DNA of 64,000 nt. Source: Lophium mytilinum. Its lineage: Eukaryota > Ascomycota > Dothideomycetes > Mytilinidiales > Mytilinidiaceae. The notes beneath the pieces were generated by a model. That model did no database searches, was not told the origin of the DNA, and saw nothing but the letters and a program-made list of their open reading frames with translations. The DNA lies in NCBI GenBank assembly GCA_010093605.1, contig MU004184.1, positions 1,569,897-1,633,896 of the forward strand. The letters are read 5' to 3'. The stretch's first letter is position 1. Every line of letters begins with the position of its first letter. Below, one piece after another: positions 46,894-56,894 of this stretch. A program made the position numbers and the translations under genes.

Positions 46894-48042
46894 TTACCCC
46901 ATGATGATATCTCCGTCCCCATCCACATCGAATACGGATCCCTTCTGAATGGCTTCTATGGCTCGTTTGCCGACCGGTATCATACCGCTGACCAGTCGTC
47001 TAGCAGTCGCTCGGTCTTGCGGCAATGTCTGCAATGCCTTCATCATCCAAGCATTGAGCACGCTACTGTAGGCATATGACCAGCGAGGGATGTGCTTTTT
47101 AGCAGAATCACTGTGCCAGCGTACACGCTGCTCTTGATCTTTAGACTTTGTTGCAAGCCATTCTTCTATCGAGAGATCAATCGGGTGCATCACGCGGGGG
47201 ATGCCTTCGCACTCCCGCCGATAATCTTCTCGGAGCTTAAGTTTCATCTCAGCGTTCTGGGTCTCGCTGGAGGCTTTCCGATACCTCTGGAAGATGATCT
47301 GGTGTTCTCGGTGATTGTAGGGAGGGGCGTTGAGTGCGAGCCAGTGAATTACGCATCCTACCGCCCACACATCACCCTTGTGGTTGATATGGGGCTGTTC
47401 GGGCGGTAGATAATCCTCGGTTCCCACGATGGTCATGCCAGAGGGGTGTGTATGATCAGGAGTGCCTGATCGGGAGAAGTCAGCCAGCTTGATTTGTGGT
47501 GTCATATCTGTAGGACCGGGAGCTACTAGAATATTTGATCCTTTGATATCGAAATGCACGATTGGTCGCCAATCTCCCCGTTCTGTGTTGGGAGGCCCGT
47601 AATGGAGGAAGTCTAGTGCCTCTGAGAGTTGGATGTACACGTGCCAGATCAGCTCTTCGGGCACATAAACAATGGCATTTCTACGGTGGACGTAGCTTTT
47701 GTAGTCGACCAAGTCCCCATGAGAGCAGTATTCAAGGAAGAGGGTTTGGTCGCCATACTCGGGATAGTTCTGTTTATGGCCCAAGATCTGAACAATATTA
47801 GGCCCGGCTCGAGCTTTTCTCAGCATCTCAACTTCTCGTAGAATAAATTCTCTGGAACTCTTCGACACTTTGGCGACGATTTGCTCGTTTGGCTTCCACG
47901 ACTGGTTACCGTACAGATACACTATGCCGTCAGAGCCACGACCGATTTCACGTCGCTTTCGATAGGTCCTTACGATATGCTCTGTACGGGCGTAGAACTC
48001 GATGTCGTCCCCGTCAGTGTTGGTGGTGGTGTTGGATGGCAT
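46894..48042 (-). CDS. Atypical fungal protein kinase, intronless (paralogue 1)
   Basis: Encodes 382 aa covering a whole kinase fold. Glycine loop EIGRGSDGIVYLY, VAK lysine (IVAKVSK), and the helix-C Glu in REFILREVEML. The catalytic loop reads VHFDIKGSNILV (HFD instead of HRD), and the DFG is ADFSRSG (DFS). The activation segment ends GTEDYLPPE, followed by GDVWAVGCVIHWLAL. The Asp residues for catalysis and metal binding are present, so activity is possible. It is adjacent to, and in the same orientation as, paralogue 2, with which it shares motif order and the intron-site sequence GDVWA. Filamentous fungi have lineage-expanded kinases of this kind; targets unknown. It ends in a short acidic tail (DVDGDGDIIMG). 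Confidence 0.85.
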   Translation of the reverse strand: MPSNTTTNTDGDDIEFYARTEHIVRTYRKRREIGRGSDGIVYLYGNQSWKPNEQIVAKVSKSSREFILREVEMLRKARAGPNIVQILGHKQNYPEYGDQTLFLEYCSHGDLVDYKSYVHRRNAIVYVPEELIWHVYIQLSEALDFLHYGPPNTERGDWRPIVHFDIKGSNILVAPGPTDMTPQIKLADFSRSGTPDHTHPSGMTIVGTEDYLPPEQPHINHKGDVWAVGCVIHWLALNAPPYNHREHQIIFQRYRKASSETQNAEMKLKLREDYRRECEGIPRVMHPIDLSIEEWLATKSKDQEQRVRWHSDSAKKHIPRWSYAYSSVLNAWMMKALQTLPQDRATARRLVSGMIPVGKRAIEAIQKGSVFDVDGDGDIIMG

Positions 48043-48450
48043 GATGTACTGCTGAAACGAACTGTTGATAATTCGGAGAAGAACATCATGCTGTGTAAAT
48101 ACCTAGAATCCTGACAATGTAATCGAACAACTCACTCACCCGGCCTTGACTATGTGAAATGACGAAGCATATGCATTGTTGAGAAAACATCAGAACAAAC
48201 AACGATACTGAGGGCCACGAACACAACATTTGCTCACAGGCCTTAGCCGCTGCTGCTAATGTCTTTTCTCGATGTTAATTGCTGCAATCCGACCTTGATT
48301 CTGCTCCGCTAGTTCTGGAGTAGCTCAAGTATATAGCCAACTACCCATCAGAAGGTTATCCAATATCCATCGTCACAGACTTGACATCGTAGTCGATTTT
48401 TTGAAAGCCCATGGGGACACCCCAAGCAGTGTCATTCGAGTGTACGCACG
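48043..48450. other. Spacer between atypical kinase paralogues
   Basis: A 408-bp gap. It should contain the promoter of paralogue 1 and the 3' UTR of paralogue 2, and it carries repeat copy A. Confidence 0.5.
48317..48431 (-). repeat. Three-copy local repeat, copy A
   Basis: Begins (minus strand) CACTGCTTGGGGTGTCCCCA and continues through GATGTCAAGTCTGTGACG. It lies just beyond the stop codon of kinase paralogue 2, in the same orientation as copy B. It is the most diverged of the three but keeps the same spacing with no apparent length change. Confidence 0.65.
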
Positions 48451-49816
48451 TTAGATTCTCTTCCCTCTGTAGATCGTTAGCTCGTAGTCTGTAAGTTGAT
48501 TTGGGGGGGCTGTACTTGTGTAACGGAGTGGGAAATGCTGTCGGTTGTAGTCTTCGATTTCCCGTTCGCCGATGGGTACCATAGCCTCTACGAGCTGTTT
48601 CGCAGTGATTCGACGAGAAGGATCATACTCCAGAGCCTTCGTCATCCATTTGTTGAGTTCGCTACTATAAGCGTGCGAGTGAATAGGCTGGTAAGGAAGA
48701 ATAGCCGTGCCGGTGGTGGTCTCGAATTCCTGCAGCCAGGCTTCTCGGGAAAGATGGATCGGAAAAACTCGACAGGGGACCTCCTCGAACATGCGATCTT
48801 TGTTTCCGCAATACGTATGTCGGTTTACATACATTTTCGCGTGCTGGACGTAGTCGACAGGAGGGGCGTCCAATGCCAACCAATGAACTATTCCGCCGAT
48901 TGCCTTAAGGTGGCAATAAAATTAGCAAATCTTTCAAAATCATGGTAAGGGAACCGAAGTTTTCTTCATGGAATTCCAAGACACCACTGTTGGGGGTAGC
49001 CTGACTGCTGAGCAGGCAATCGGTCAAGAGGCAGTCTAATCTGCACTGCTTGAAGTTTGACATCGCCCTCGAGTCTTCGAAACCCTGTGGGGGTACCCCA
49101 AGCAGTGGCGTAGCTGGGAAACATTTTATCTGTGTTGGGGGCTTACGTACCCAAACGTCACCACAGGGCGTAATGTCGGGCTTTTCAGGAGGTAGATACA
49201 ACCAGGTTCCGTATACTCCGGTCTTTTCTCCCTTCGGAATTTCTTTTGCTCTTGCGAAGTCCGTGAGCTTGACCACTGGCGATGCATCCGGGAGTAGTGG
49301 CGTATAGTGAGTGCCCGGGCATAGCAAGATGTTCGCCGCTTTAATGTCGCAGTGGGCGATAGGAGTCCAGCCCGAGCACCTTGCTGGCCCGTTGTGGAGG
49401 TAGTCCAGGGCTTTTGAGAGCTGGGCAAATGCGTTCCAAATGAACACCTCGGGTACAACACCTTCTACGCTTATTGTAGATTTGTAGTGTAGTAAGTCTC
49501 CTAGGGTGCAGTATTCGAGTAATATGGTGTGATTCCTAGGACTAGGAAACTTGTGGACTTCGCCTAGAAATCGCACAATGTGGAGGCAATCCGCAGCAAG
49601 TTTTCGTAGCATTCGAGCCTCGCGCATTATGGCGCCCATACCCCCCGCATCCCTGGAAACCTTTGCGGCAACTTGGCGTGGATTGTCTCTGTATTCGTAC
49701 TTATGTCGTTGGTATAGGATCACGATGCCGTCCGTTCCGCTTCCGACTGTCCTTACGGGTCGATAATATGCTGTAACTTCGCGCCCGGTGATCTTTTGTT
49801 CGGTCGGGAACGACAT
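48451..49816 (-). CDS. Atypical fungal protein kinase with long intron (paralogue 2)
   Basis: Exons complement(49151-49816, 48451-48903) give 372 aa. Glycine loop TVGSGTDGIVILY, VAAKVSRD, IMREARML, catalytic loop AHCDIKAANILL (HCD instead of HRD), TDFARAKE (DFA instead of DFG), GTWLYLPPE. The intron (48904-49150, 247 bp, donor GTACGT, acceptor CCTTAAG) interrupts GDVW|AIGGIVHWLALDAPP at a point where paralogue 1 is continuous. Repeat copy B fills the middle of this intron. Reading through the intron stays open until its last bases. The start at 49816 was preferred to 49843 because the sequence resembles paralogue 1 from there. Function unknown; both metal-binding Asp are kept. Confidence 0.82.
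48981..49108 (-). repeat. Three-copy local repeat, copy B (inside kinase intron)
   Basis: About 128 bp wholly inside the 247-bp intron of kinase paralogue 2. It matches copy C closely over its whole length, sharing GCTTGGGGTACCCCCACA and AGATTAGAC. The ends do not reach the splice sites. Confidence 0.75.
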
Positions 49817-51115
49817 GATTGGCGAATGGAAGAAGAATGCCAACAGTGCGAAAGCTTGAATAGATAGGAGGAAACGATTGGATTATGAGTGGTGTTGGTG
49901 TAGCTAGCTCGCAGATGAGAAGGAAAGGTATAGTTACACACAGAAGCTGCTGAGTGACTGGCTGCACAGGAAGGGACTACAGCGGTATCGCCCCTGCAGA
50001 GGTTCACCGCTGCTTGGGGTACCCCCACAAGAATTACAAGATCCAGCGGCGACGTCAAGGTTTAAGCACCACAGATTAGACCATCTCTTGATGATCTGTC
50101 TGTTCAGCAACCAGGCTACCCCGAACACTGTTGTCGAGTGAGCAAGTTGGAGCCAAGCAGAAATGAGTTCATGTACCCAGCGTTATGGCCTAGTACTGTA
50201 GAACACAGATCTAGGCGCCGTAGGGGCGCGATCAGGGGTTTGCCAACGAACGTATCAGTACATTGTTAGAGCGTTTGGAAAGGTGAGGCGTCCCTTGAAA
50301 GTGCGATACACGCGATATATCGGTAGCGAGAATGCGTGTAGCTTCATCTTATAGAAGGTTTATGAGTGATAACAAGATACACAGCAGATGCGGTTCGACT
50401 GCTTTTCATAGTGATGTTATGATGGGATGCTCCGAGCGATAGAGATGCCAGATTCAAGATTGATAACATTATCGAAAGGAAACCTTGACTTACCAGGTCC
50501 CTAAAGCCTCTTTTGTACCACACAGTGCACTCCCAGCTATTAGCAGGGGAACAGTCAAGCGTCAATGTCCATGCTTTAGGACGAGGAATAAGGACGAGCT
50601 GCTCCCGAAGTCGAAAGCTAGATTGTACAGTACCTTGTCGCAACCTACATGAACAACCTTCTACCGCGAGCTGCAACGCCTCAACACCTCTTCAAGATGG
50701 AGGCTCTCCGTTCCGGATAATCGTTAACTTCGCTAGGCCGCCTCAGCGGAGAGAACGCATACATCGTGGGGTATGGCCTATTTCTCCGGACTGCTGTCAG
50801 TGAGTTCGAGCACTAGAGGTAGTCGCTCGAAAATGTACACATAATTATGAAGAGTCACTGCAGATGCTTAGCTTAGACGCACAACCTTCGCTGGAAGAAA
50901 GTACATTACCTGCCAGTGCCAGAAGTCACCACCCTAGGGTAACGACGAATACCCTTCACTAGTTCGATTTCAGGATCCAAATTACAACCCAATTCAAAGG
51001 TCATTCATGCCACCGTTACGGAAACAGCTACACTCCGTCTATTCTACACAAACCTAGTCCTTTCGACCCCGGCCCATTTTACAGATACACACCCTTCACT
51101 CCGAAATTCACCACC
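49817..51115. other. Intergenic region, 1.3 kb
   Basis: Contains repeat copy C near its left end. The rest holds the promoter of kinase paralogue 2 and the 3' flank of the Mic19 gene. No gene recognised. Confidence 0.5.
50006..50135 (+). repeat. Three-copy local repeat, copy C
   Basis: About 130 bp, inverted relative to A and B, upstream of kinase paralogue 2. It carries GCTTGGGGTACCCCCACAAG, CAGATTAGACCATCTCTTG and CAGGCTACCCCGAACACTG, aligned with B without gaps. Confidence 0.75.
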
Positions 51116-51815
51116 TCACCGCACTGTCTTCTCCACAAACTCCTTCTCCAATTTCCCAACCTCGGCCTTGAAAGCCGCCACCTCCTTCCAGCAATCCAGC
51201 GGCCGCCTGTCGTTCGCCCGTAGACAGGTGACAACATCGTCCTTCGCTTTCGACACCGCCGCATCCACCTTGTCCAGCTTTTTCCTCGACTCCAGCTTCT
51301 TCTTCAGCTCCGCAATCTCCTTGGACACGCTGTTCCGGCTCATATCCTGCTGGCGCTGCTTCTCAGCCAGCGTCGCGGAGCTGCTTAGGGTATCGCCAAT
51401 CTTCTCGACGAGGGAGGGTTCCGAGGGCGTAGAAGTCTCGTCCGACAGCGACTCGGAGAGCTGGGCTAGCTTTGTGGATTCTTGCGCTTGGAGCTTTTCG
51501 AGTTCGGAGGTGACGCGGGATTGGATCTGGAGCTCGAGGGTCTTGGAGCGCGTGGAGTCGGACTGAGGTGAGTGGTTAGACAGGATCTCGACAACGTGAT
51601 TTCGCTTTCCAGATATTTCTAACCTGATTGCTGTTCTGCAGCGAGTCTACCAGCTCGTTCGAGAACCGGACGGGAGCGTCTCTGCGATACAAGTCAGAAC
51701 GAGGAAGATCTCGGGAGTGCTCCCCCAGCGGCCAATTGGCGCGATGCGCGGCTACTCACGCGGCGAAAACATGCTGCGACTGCTCCGAGGTGGGTTTCGA
51801 GTTTCCGTTCCCCAT
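51116..51815 (-). CDS. mic19: MICOS complex subunit Mic19
   Basis: Three exons, complement(51760-51815, 51624-51681, 51116-51562), give 186 aa. The N-terminus MGNGNSKPTSEQSQHVFAA suits N-myristoylation, and VRFSNELVDSLQ plus SDSTRSKTLELQIQ are hallmark Mic19 segments. A central coiled coil (EIAELKKKLESRKKLDKVDAAV) is followed by a short CHCH-like C-terminus with two Cys ten residues apart (CLRANDRRPLDC). Mic19 sits on the intermembrane-space face of the inner membrane and bridges Mic60 to the Mic10 side of MICOS at crista junctions; the Cys pair can be oxidised. The gene faces the GNAT gene head-to-head. Confidence 0.92.
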
Positions 51816-52008
51816 TTTGGCGTCGTGGGTACTGGGCGGATGATGAATTGGGGAGATGCTCGCAGCCCTGACGTTGGCCCGAAAGCTGGCATCGGCCTTG
51901 GCACGACAAATTCCCGCTAAACACAGACACGCGCCAGGAAACCTCTCAACACCACGCCGCCATCACCACTTCCACGCTCGCTTCTCCACGGGCGCCGCAA
52001 TCCCAGCC

Positions 52009-52875
52009 ATGCCGGAAACCCTACTGACGGCATGGCTGCGTAAGCCCACCACCGCCGTCGCCTCTCCCACCCCGCAACCTCAGAAGAAATCCTACGCCAC
52101 GGCCGCCGCGCCAGAGCCCGAACCCGTCAAACGCGACAAAATCTCCTCCTACACGCCCGCCCTCACTCTCGCCCTTGACTCCGAAGACGTCCCGCCGTCC
52201 GCGCCCCCAGCCCCCCCAGGCCGCCCAAAGAAACCCCCCTTCTCCCCGCTCCGCCCCCTTCCCCCGAACATCACCCTCGTCGCGCCCCACACCTCCCTCC
52301 TCCCCGCCTTCAAACTCCTCAACCAATCCCTCTTCCCGATCCCCTACCCGCCCGCCTTCTACGCCGAAACCCTCGCCGACCCCATCACCGCCTCCATCAC
52401 ACTCTTCGCGCTCTGGCACCGCGTCGCGCCCGCCGCTACGCAGGTCGCCGAGATACTCAGCGCCTACTGCCCTCCCGACACCGAGGAGACCGTCGCCGAG
52501 CCACCGCCTACGCTCATCGGCGCGGTCCGCTGCCGCCTCGTGCATCCGGACGACAAGGCTGCGCGCTCCGTGGGGCTGGGGAGTGGGGATAAGCCGACGC
52601 TGTATGTGGCGACGTTGTGTGTGCTGCCGACGTACCGCGAGCATGGGTGCGCGTCGCATCTGGTTGCGCGCGTTGTGACGGCGGCGGCGCGCGAGCATGG
52701 GGTGGGTAGTGTGACGGCGCATGTGTGGGAGGCGAATACGGAGGGGCGGGAGTGGTATAAGCGGAGGGGGTTTGTGGAGCAGGGGCTTGTGGAGGGGTAT
52801 TATCGGCGGCTGAGGCCGAGTGGGGCTGTGTTGGTGAAGAGGGTGGTTGGGGTGCAGGATTTGGTTGGATGGTGA
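52009..52875 (+). CDS. GNAT-family N-acetyltransferase (Naa50-like)
   Basis: A single exon; 288 aa from ATG 52009 (MPETLLTAWLRKP). An in-frame ATG at 51856 would add 51 residues rich in Arg, His and Ala that could act as a mitochondrial presequence, but lies only 41 bp from the divergent Mic19 start. A Pro-rich leader (about 110 residues) precedes the GNAT fold: LLNQSLFPIPYPPAFYAE, typical of Naa50-type enzymes, the central strand TLYVATLCVLPTYREHGCASHLVARVV (acetyl-CoA loop variant R-E-H-G-C-A), and AHVWEANTEGREWYKRRGFVEQ. Naa50 acetylates protein N-termini at Met; that specificity is not proven here. The first half is C-rich and the last third G-rich. Confidence 0.83.
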   Translation: MPETLLTAWLRKPTTAVASPTPQPQKKSYATAAAPEPEPVKRDKISSYTPALTLALDSEDVPPSAPPAPPGRPKKPPFSPLRPLPPNITLVAPHTSLLPAFKLLNQSLFPIPYPPAFYAETLADPITASITLFALWHRVAPAATQVAEILSAYCPPDTEETVAEPPPTLIGAVRCRLVHPDDKAARSVGLGSGDKPTLYVATLCVLPTYREHGCASHLVARVVTAAAREHGVGSVTAHVWEANTEGREWYKRRGFVEQGLVEGYYRRLRPSGAVLVKRVVGVQDLVGW

Positions 52876-53485
52876 GAGCAGTATTGGGGGGAGGGGAGAG
52901 GTTGGCTGCGTTGGAAAGGGGTGTGGTGACGAGCCTATGGAAAGTCTGCCCAGGGTTTGAGAATGAGTCTATGAGGAACGAGCTATGAAAATTCGGTATA
53001 GAAATCTTCGGAGTTGCAGAAAAGATGGGGTGGAGAACACTGCGGCTTTTGACAAGCCTGGGACGAGGCTGAAACCAACGCCGCAGATGCTGCTGTCCGA
53101 AGTAGTCCAGCCAGTTTACAGACTGTTCAAAAAGATCAGTTCGTGACTTGTCAAGGCATATCGGAATTCTCGGGCAGCGATGAACCAGAATGCACAGACC
53201 TGGCATCAGCTGTAAAGACTGCCCTTGAAAAGAACCCAAGTTATCAAAATTCAGGTAGTGCACAAAAAGCCGACCCAGAGAAGTGCCAACAGTCAAAGAA
53301 AGGAATGAAGGGATTCCAAGATCAACGTGTTCCAGAATGAGACTTTTCAATAATCTCACGGACTGCACAAAACTGTTCAAATACCTCTCCTCCCCTCCTC
53401 TCTACCCCCTTTGTAACACGGACATCAATATCAATATCAACAGCAACCTCAATCTCAACATCAACATCATCCCTCTTTCCAACCC
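52876..53485. other. Convergent intergenic region
   Basis: Between the 3' ends of the GNAT and hexokinase genes. The right end (about 53422-53470) carries a low-complexity CAATAT/CAACAT-type hexamer run, just after the hexokinase stop and so probably in its 3' UTR. Confidence 0.55.
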
Positions 53486-55214
53486 CTATACCATCTCATA
53501 ACCCCCCAACTTCTCCGGCTTCTCCACACTCCCCGCCACCAGCGCGATCAACGCCGCACCCACCCCACTCCCATCCTTCGCAATACCAATCCTCACACTC
53601 TTCTCCCCCTGCACCCCAATCTCCGGCACCTCCCGCAGCGCCTCACGGATATAGCTCTCGAACTCAGGATAGAACTCAACCAAGCTGCCATCAACACCAA
53701 TATCAATGACATCGTCTTCCGTCACCTCATCCACCGTTCCGCGCGCAGGCTCCAGATTCTCCTTCGCCTCGGTCGTCTTTGTGCCAGAGGGCTTCGAGGT
53801 GCCCAACCGGCCCGTCTCGATCACGATCGCGCCAATAGCGACGGCCGCGAGGCGCGCGGCGCGCTTCCCGACGGCGTTGGCGATGAGCTTGACGGCTTCC
53901 GCGTCTTCGGCCGACACGGCGTTGATGCCGTAGTCCTTATCCAGCGTCTGGCGCGTGATGCGGAGGCCGGCGCTGCTGTCGCCCGCGCAGATGCTCAGGA
54001 AGCTGGTGTCGATGCCCCATTGCTTCCAGATGGGCGACGACTCGGCGATCTGCGTTGTCGAGTGGACGTCGTTGGTGGCCGAGTTGTCGTCGCGGAAGAG
54101 GGTCACGCTGGGGTCTTTGAGCAGGCCGACGAGGGCGAGGCGGAGGATCTCGCCGAGGAACATGCCCGAGACGCGCTTCTCGAACATCTGGATGCCTGGG
54201 TTCACCGAGTCTTTGTCTAGGGCCGCGTCGTAGGACGTATTTGGGAGGGTGCGGAGGGAGTTGTCGAAGGAGCCCCATTCAGTGTTTACGATCATTTCGC
54301 CGGTTGACTTGTCGAAGTCGCCTGCGTCTTTGTTGTTCAGGAGTTTGCTGACTTTGGATAGCTTTTCCACATAAGCGCCGTTGGTCCCTGTGCCAAATAT
54401 GGCGCCGAGGAGAGTGCCCGTCTTGCCAGGGGAGGTGTATGACCGGGCCATGAGGGTTCCAACGGTATCGTTGACCAAGGCAGCCACTCGGACTGGGAGA
54501 TGTAGCTCATCTATTTCAGTCTGTAGCAGGGCGCAGACATCCTTGCCCACCGCGTCCTGGATGTCGAAGCCTTTTGTCCAGCGCATCAAGAGACCCTTGT
54601 TGATCCCAATCTGGTGCACAGGGAAGCTAAATGTGAATCCCAGATTGAAAATCTCCTCTTGCTTGAAACCCCCCACGTTTGAAATCGTAGCCCTTCGCCG
54701 GAGAGTACCAGCATAGTGGTCCGAGTGGTGTGCCTTTAGAAAACCCTCAATCTGTTTGGCGAGGAAGGAGAAGAGCTCTTTGGATGTCTTGGCCACCATC
54801 AGCTCGCGGGGAATGGCGACTTTGCTCTGGGTGAGGGAAAAGGTAGTGTTGCCGTGCAATTGGATGGAGCAGACGCGGAAATTCGTGCCCCCTAGGTCCA
54901 CTGCCATGTATAGACCCTGGTTTTGTTAGCACTGCAAATAGATGCTGTGATTGATATCCAACTACCTTTTCGGTCCCATTGGGCACTGCTGTAACATATG
55001 TAGGAATCTGGCTCATCTCTGTGCCATCTTTCTGCAATCCCTCGTCTAGAAGACACCAATGGAGTCAGTAAAGGTCCAATTGGAGCAATTGAGGGGCACT
55101 AAAAGAGCAATCCTGACCCAGCTCCCGTATGAACTCCTTGACCGCCGCTCGCACCCCCTCAGCGGGGAACTCGAATTCAGCGGCCACCCGCTTCGCCTGC
55201 TCTGCTAGAGCCAT
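53486..55214 (-). CDS. Hexokinase (possible HxkC-type)
   Basis: Exons complement(55118-55214, 54966-55045, 53486-54916) give 535 aa from ATG 55214. Motifs: MAVDLGGTNFRVCSI (phosphate 1), LGFTFSFPV, LVNDTVGTLMA with the catalytic Asp, GAIFGTGTNGAYVE, NTEWGSFDN, and IGVDGSLVEFYPEF (adenosine). It should phosphorylate glucose at entry to glycolysis if active. The frame stays open upstream of 55214 for over 90 codons and encodes a hydrophobic segment (LFSAALLVLVLAIQLLAPRL), but no in-frame ATG was found there. A membrane-anchored form made from a further upstream exon, or non-AUG initiation, is possible; Aspergillus HxkC associates with mitochondria. C-terminus includes a charged insert (TKTTEAKENLEPARG). 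Confidence 0.88.
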
Positions 55215-56894
55215 ACTTCGTTCGGTATTGGTATAGAAGGTGCCAGAAAACTGCAATTGCTGCTCAACCTTTGCGCAGACAGGTGGACTCGATGGGACGA
55301 GGGCGGGGGTTGCAGGTGACGTCGCACGCGGCGGGGTTGCAGGCCAGACGTGCTTCTCGGGCGAGGCAGCAAAGAAAGATAGGATCTCGTGAGGCAGACG
55401 TGGCGCGAGCAGCTGGATGGCGAGCACAAGTACAAGAAGGGCGGCGCTGAACAGGTGACGGGCAGCGGGAGAATCGCGGGGCCTCACGATGCGGACGGGA
55501 CGGGAGCGAGCGGAAGACGAGGCTGAAGAGGAAGGTGTTCGAGATTCAGCACCGGCCAGGCTAGATTCCTGCGAGCAGATCCGCCAGCTGCTCGTGACGT
55601 TGGCGCTCAGGATGAATTCGTTGTGGGCTGCAACTCGAGCCCAATTGCCATGCGCACTGGCGGGGTGGAATAGCGGGGTCGACGATAAATGCCGCCTTTC
55701 AAGGTTTGAGAGCGGTTGGCGGGAGCAGCAGTAAGCACGGGAGCACAGCGTTGGCGCGGGCTAGGCGTCGGGCGTCAATTGAATTGAGAGCAATCAATCT
55801 GGCGTTGAGATAAACACCGTGAGGGAGGGACGTTGCTGATCGTCGTCTTGGAGGCGAGAGTCTGAGCGCGGTGCTGCTAGAAGGAACACAACCGCGAGGC
55901 CGGCGACATTGATATGTGCCCCCTACAAAACCACTATGCTCTCCTGCGACCCCTCCCCGCTTCGTGCTGACCGACCCGGGTGCTACGTCGGCGGCTGAAG
56001 CCATCCCTGGTTCTGGCCTTTATCTGCCCTCATCCAACCAACTGCCAACATCAGACGAGAAACGGGATATCACGTGCTCAGGCCATCTCTTCACAAGGCA
56101 TATCATAGAGTCACTGAAGTCACTGCAGTCACTGAGCAATTGCCTGTGAAAGTAGAACCGCCACCTTTCATTCTCAACCAACTTATGTATGCTTTGCTAG
56201 AACCTTCCAATGCCACGGCCCAATGGCCGTACTGTTTTGCTTCCCCATCGCCCCTCATGCTTTTGTCTCTGCGACAAGAGAGTATAGATAGTACAAGACA
56301 CTCGCTGGCCAGAACCAACACATGCCCAATGCCAGATGCGATGAAGCCTTAGACATGTGCTAGTAGAGAAAGAAGGAAATTGACACGCCCCAACCCCTCT
56401 GGTAAGCCCATGCAACAATTAGCGGGTCCCAGCTTTCTCAACGCGACGTCGCCGCTTAATCTCTGTCCTATGTACGACCTGATTAGACCCAAAGAAAAAA
56501 AGAAAAGCTTTCCTTAGCAAGGAGCGTGTGTGTACGTGCAAGGTATCCTCCGGTCGCCGCCTCTAATTCCCATCATTAAAATCTGCTCAGAGCCCGCCAG
56601 CGCTCCCTGCAGCCTCGTAAAATGTCCTGCCAGCGGCGGCCGGCAGGCAAAAAAAGAGATAAAACGGGCCGATCCCCGTTTACGAGAACCGTCAAGAAGA
56701 GAAGGAGTGGATACAATCGATGCCGTCAACAGCAATGTAGACCGGGCTAGAGACGCCGCCGTGGCCGCGCCCCGTCCCGAGTTTCGCTCCCGTATATGGT
56801 TGGTTTCGTCAATATCGCTCGAATGGAAACGGTGTGCATGCAAACTTCCAAAATACTCCAAGTCGAATGCCGCCAAGCAAAAATTATCCCTCTT
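55215..56894. other. Hexokinase 5' region and Mug72-like 3' flank
   Basis: The first ~270 bases on the minus strand continue the hexokinase reading frame with a hydrophobic segment and may be coding. Beyond that no gene was recognised. A 9-nt tandem run GTCACTGAA/GTCACTGCA/GTCACTGAG lies at about 56110-56136. Confidence 0.5.

Noticed and set aside
48904-49150. The kinase intron as a clear introner-like element
   Set aside because: The repeated core does not extend to either splice site and the other two copies are intergenic, so insertion into or growth of an existing intron is equally possible.
52021-52722. 233-aa minus-strand open frame antisense to the GNAT gene
   Set aside because: It mirrors the GC-rich third positions of the GNAT coding sequence, has Gly/Arg/Glu low complexity and no domain; the plus-strand GNAT domain explains the sequence.
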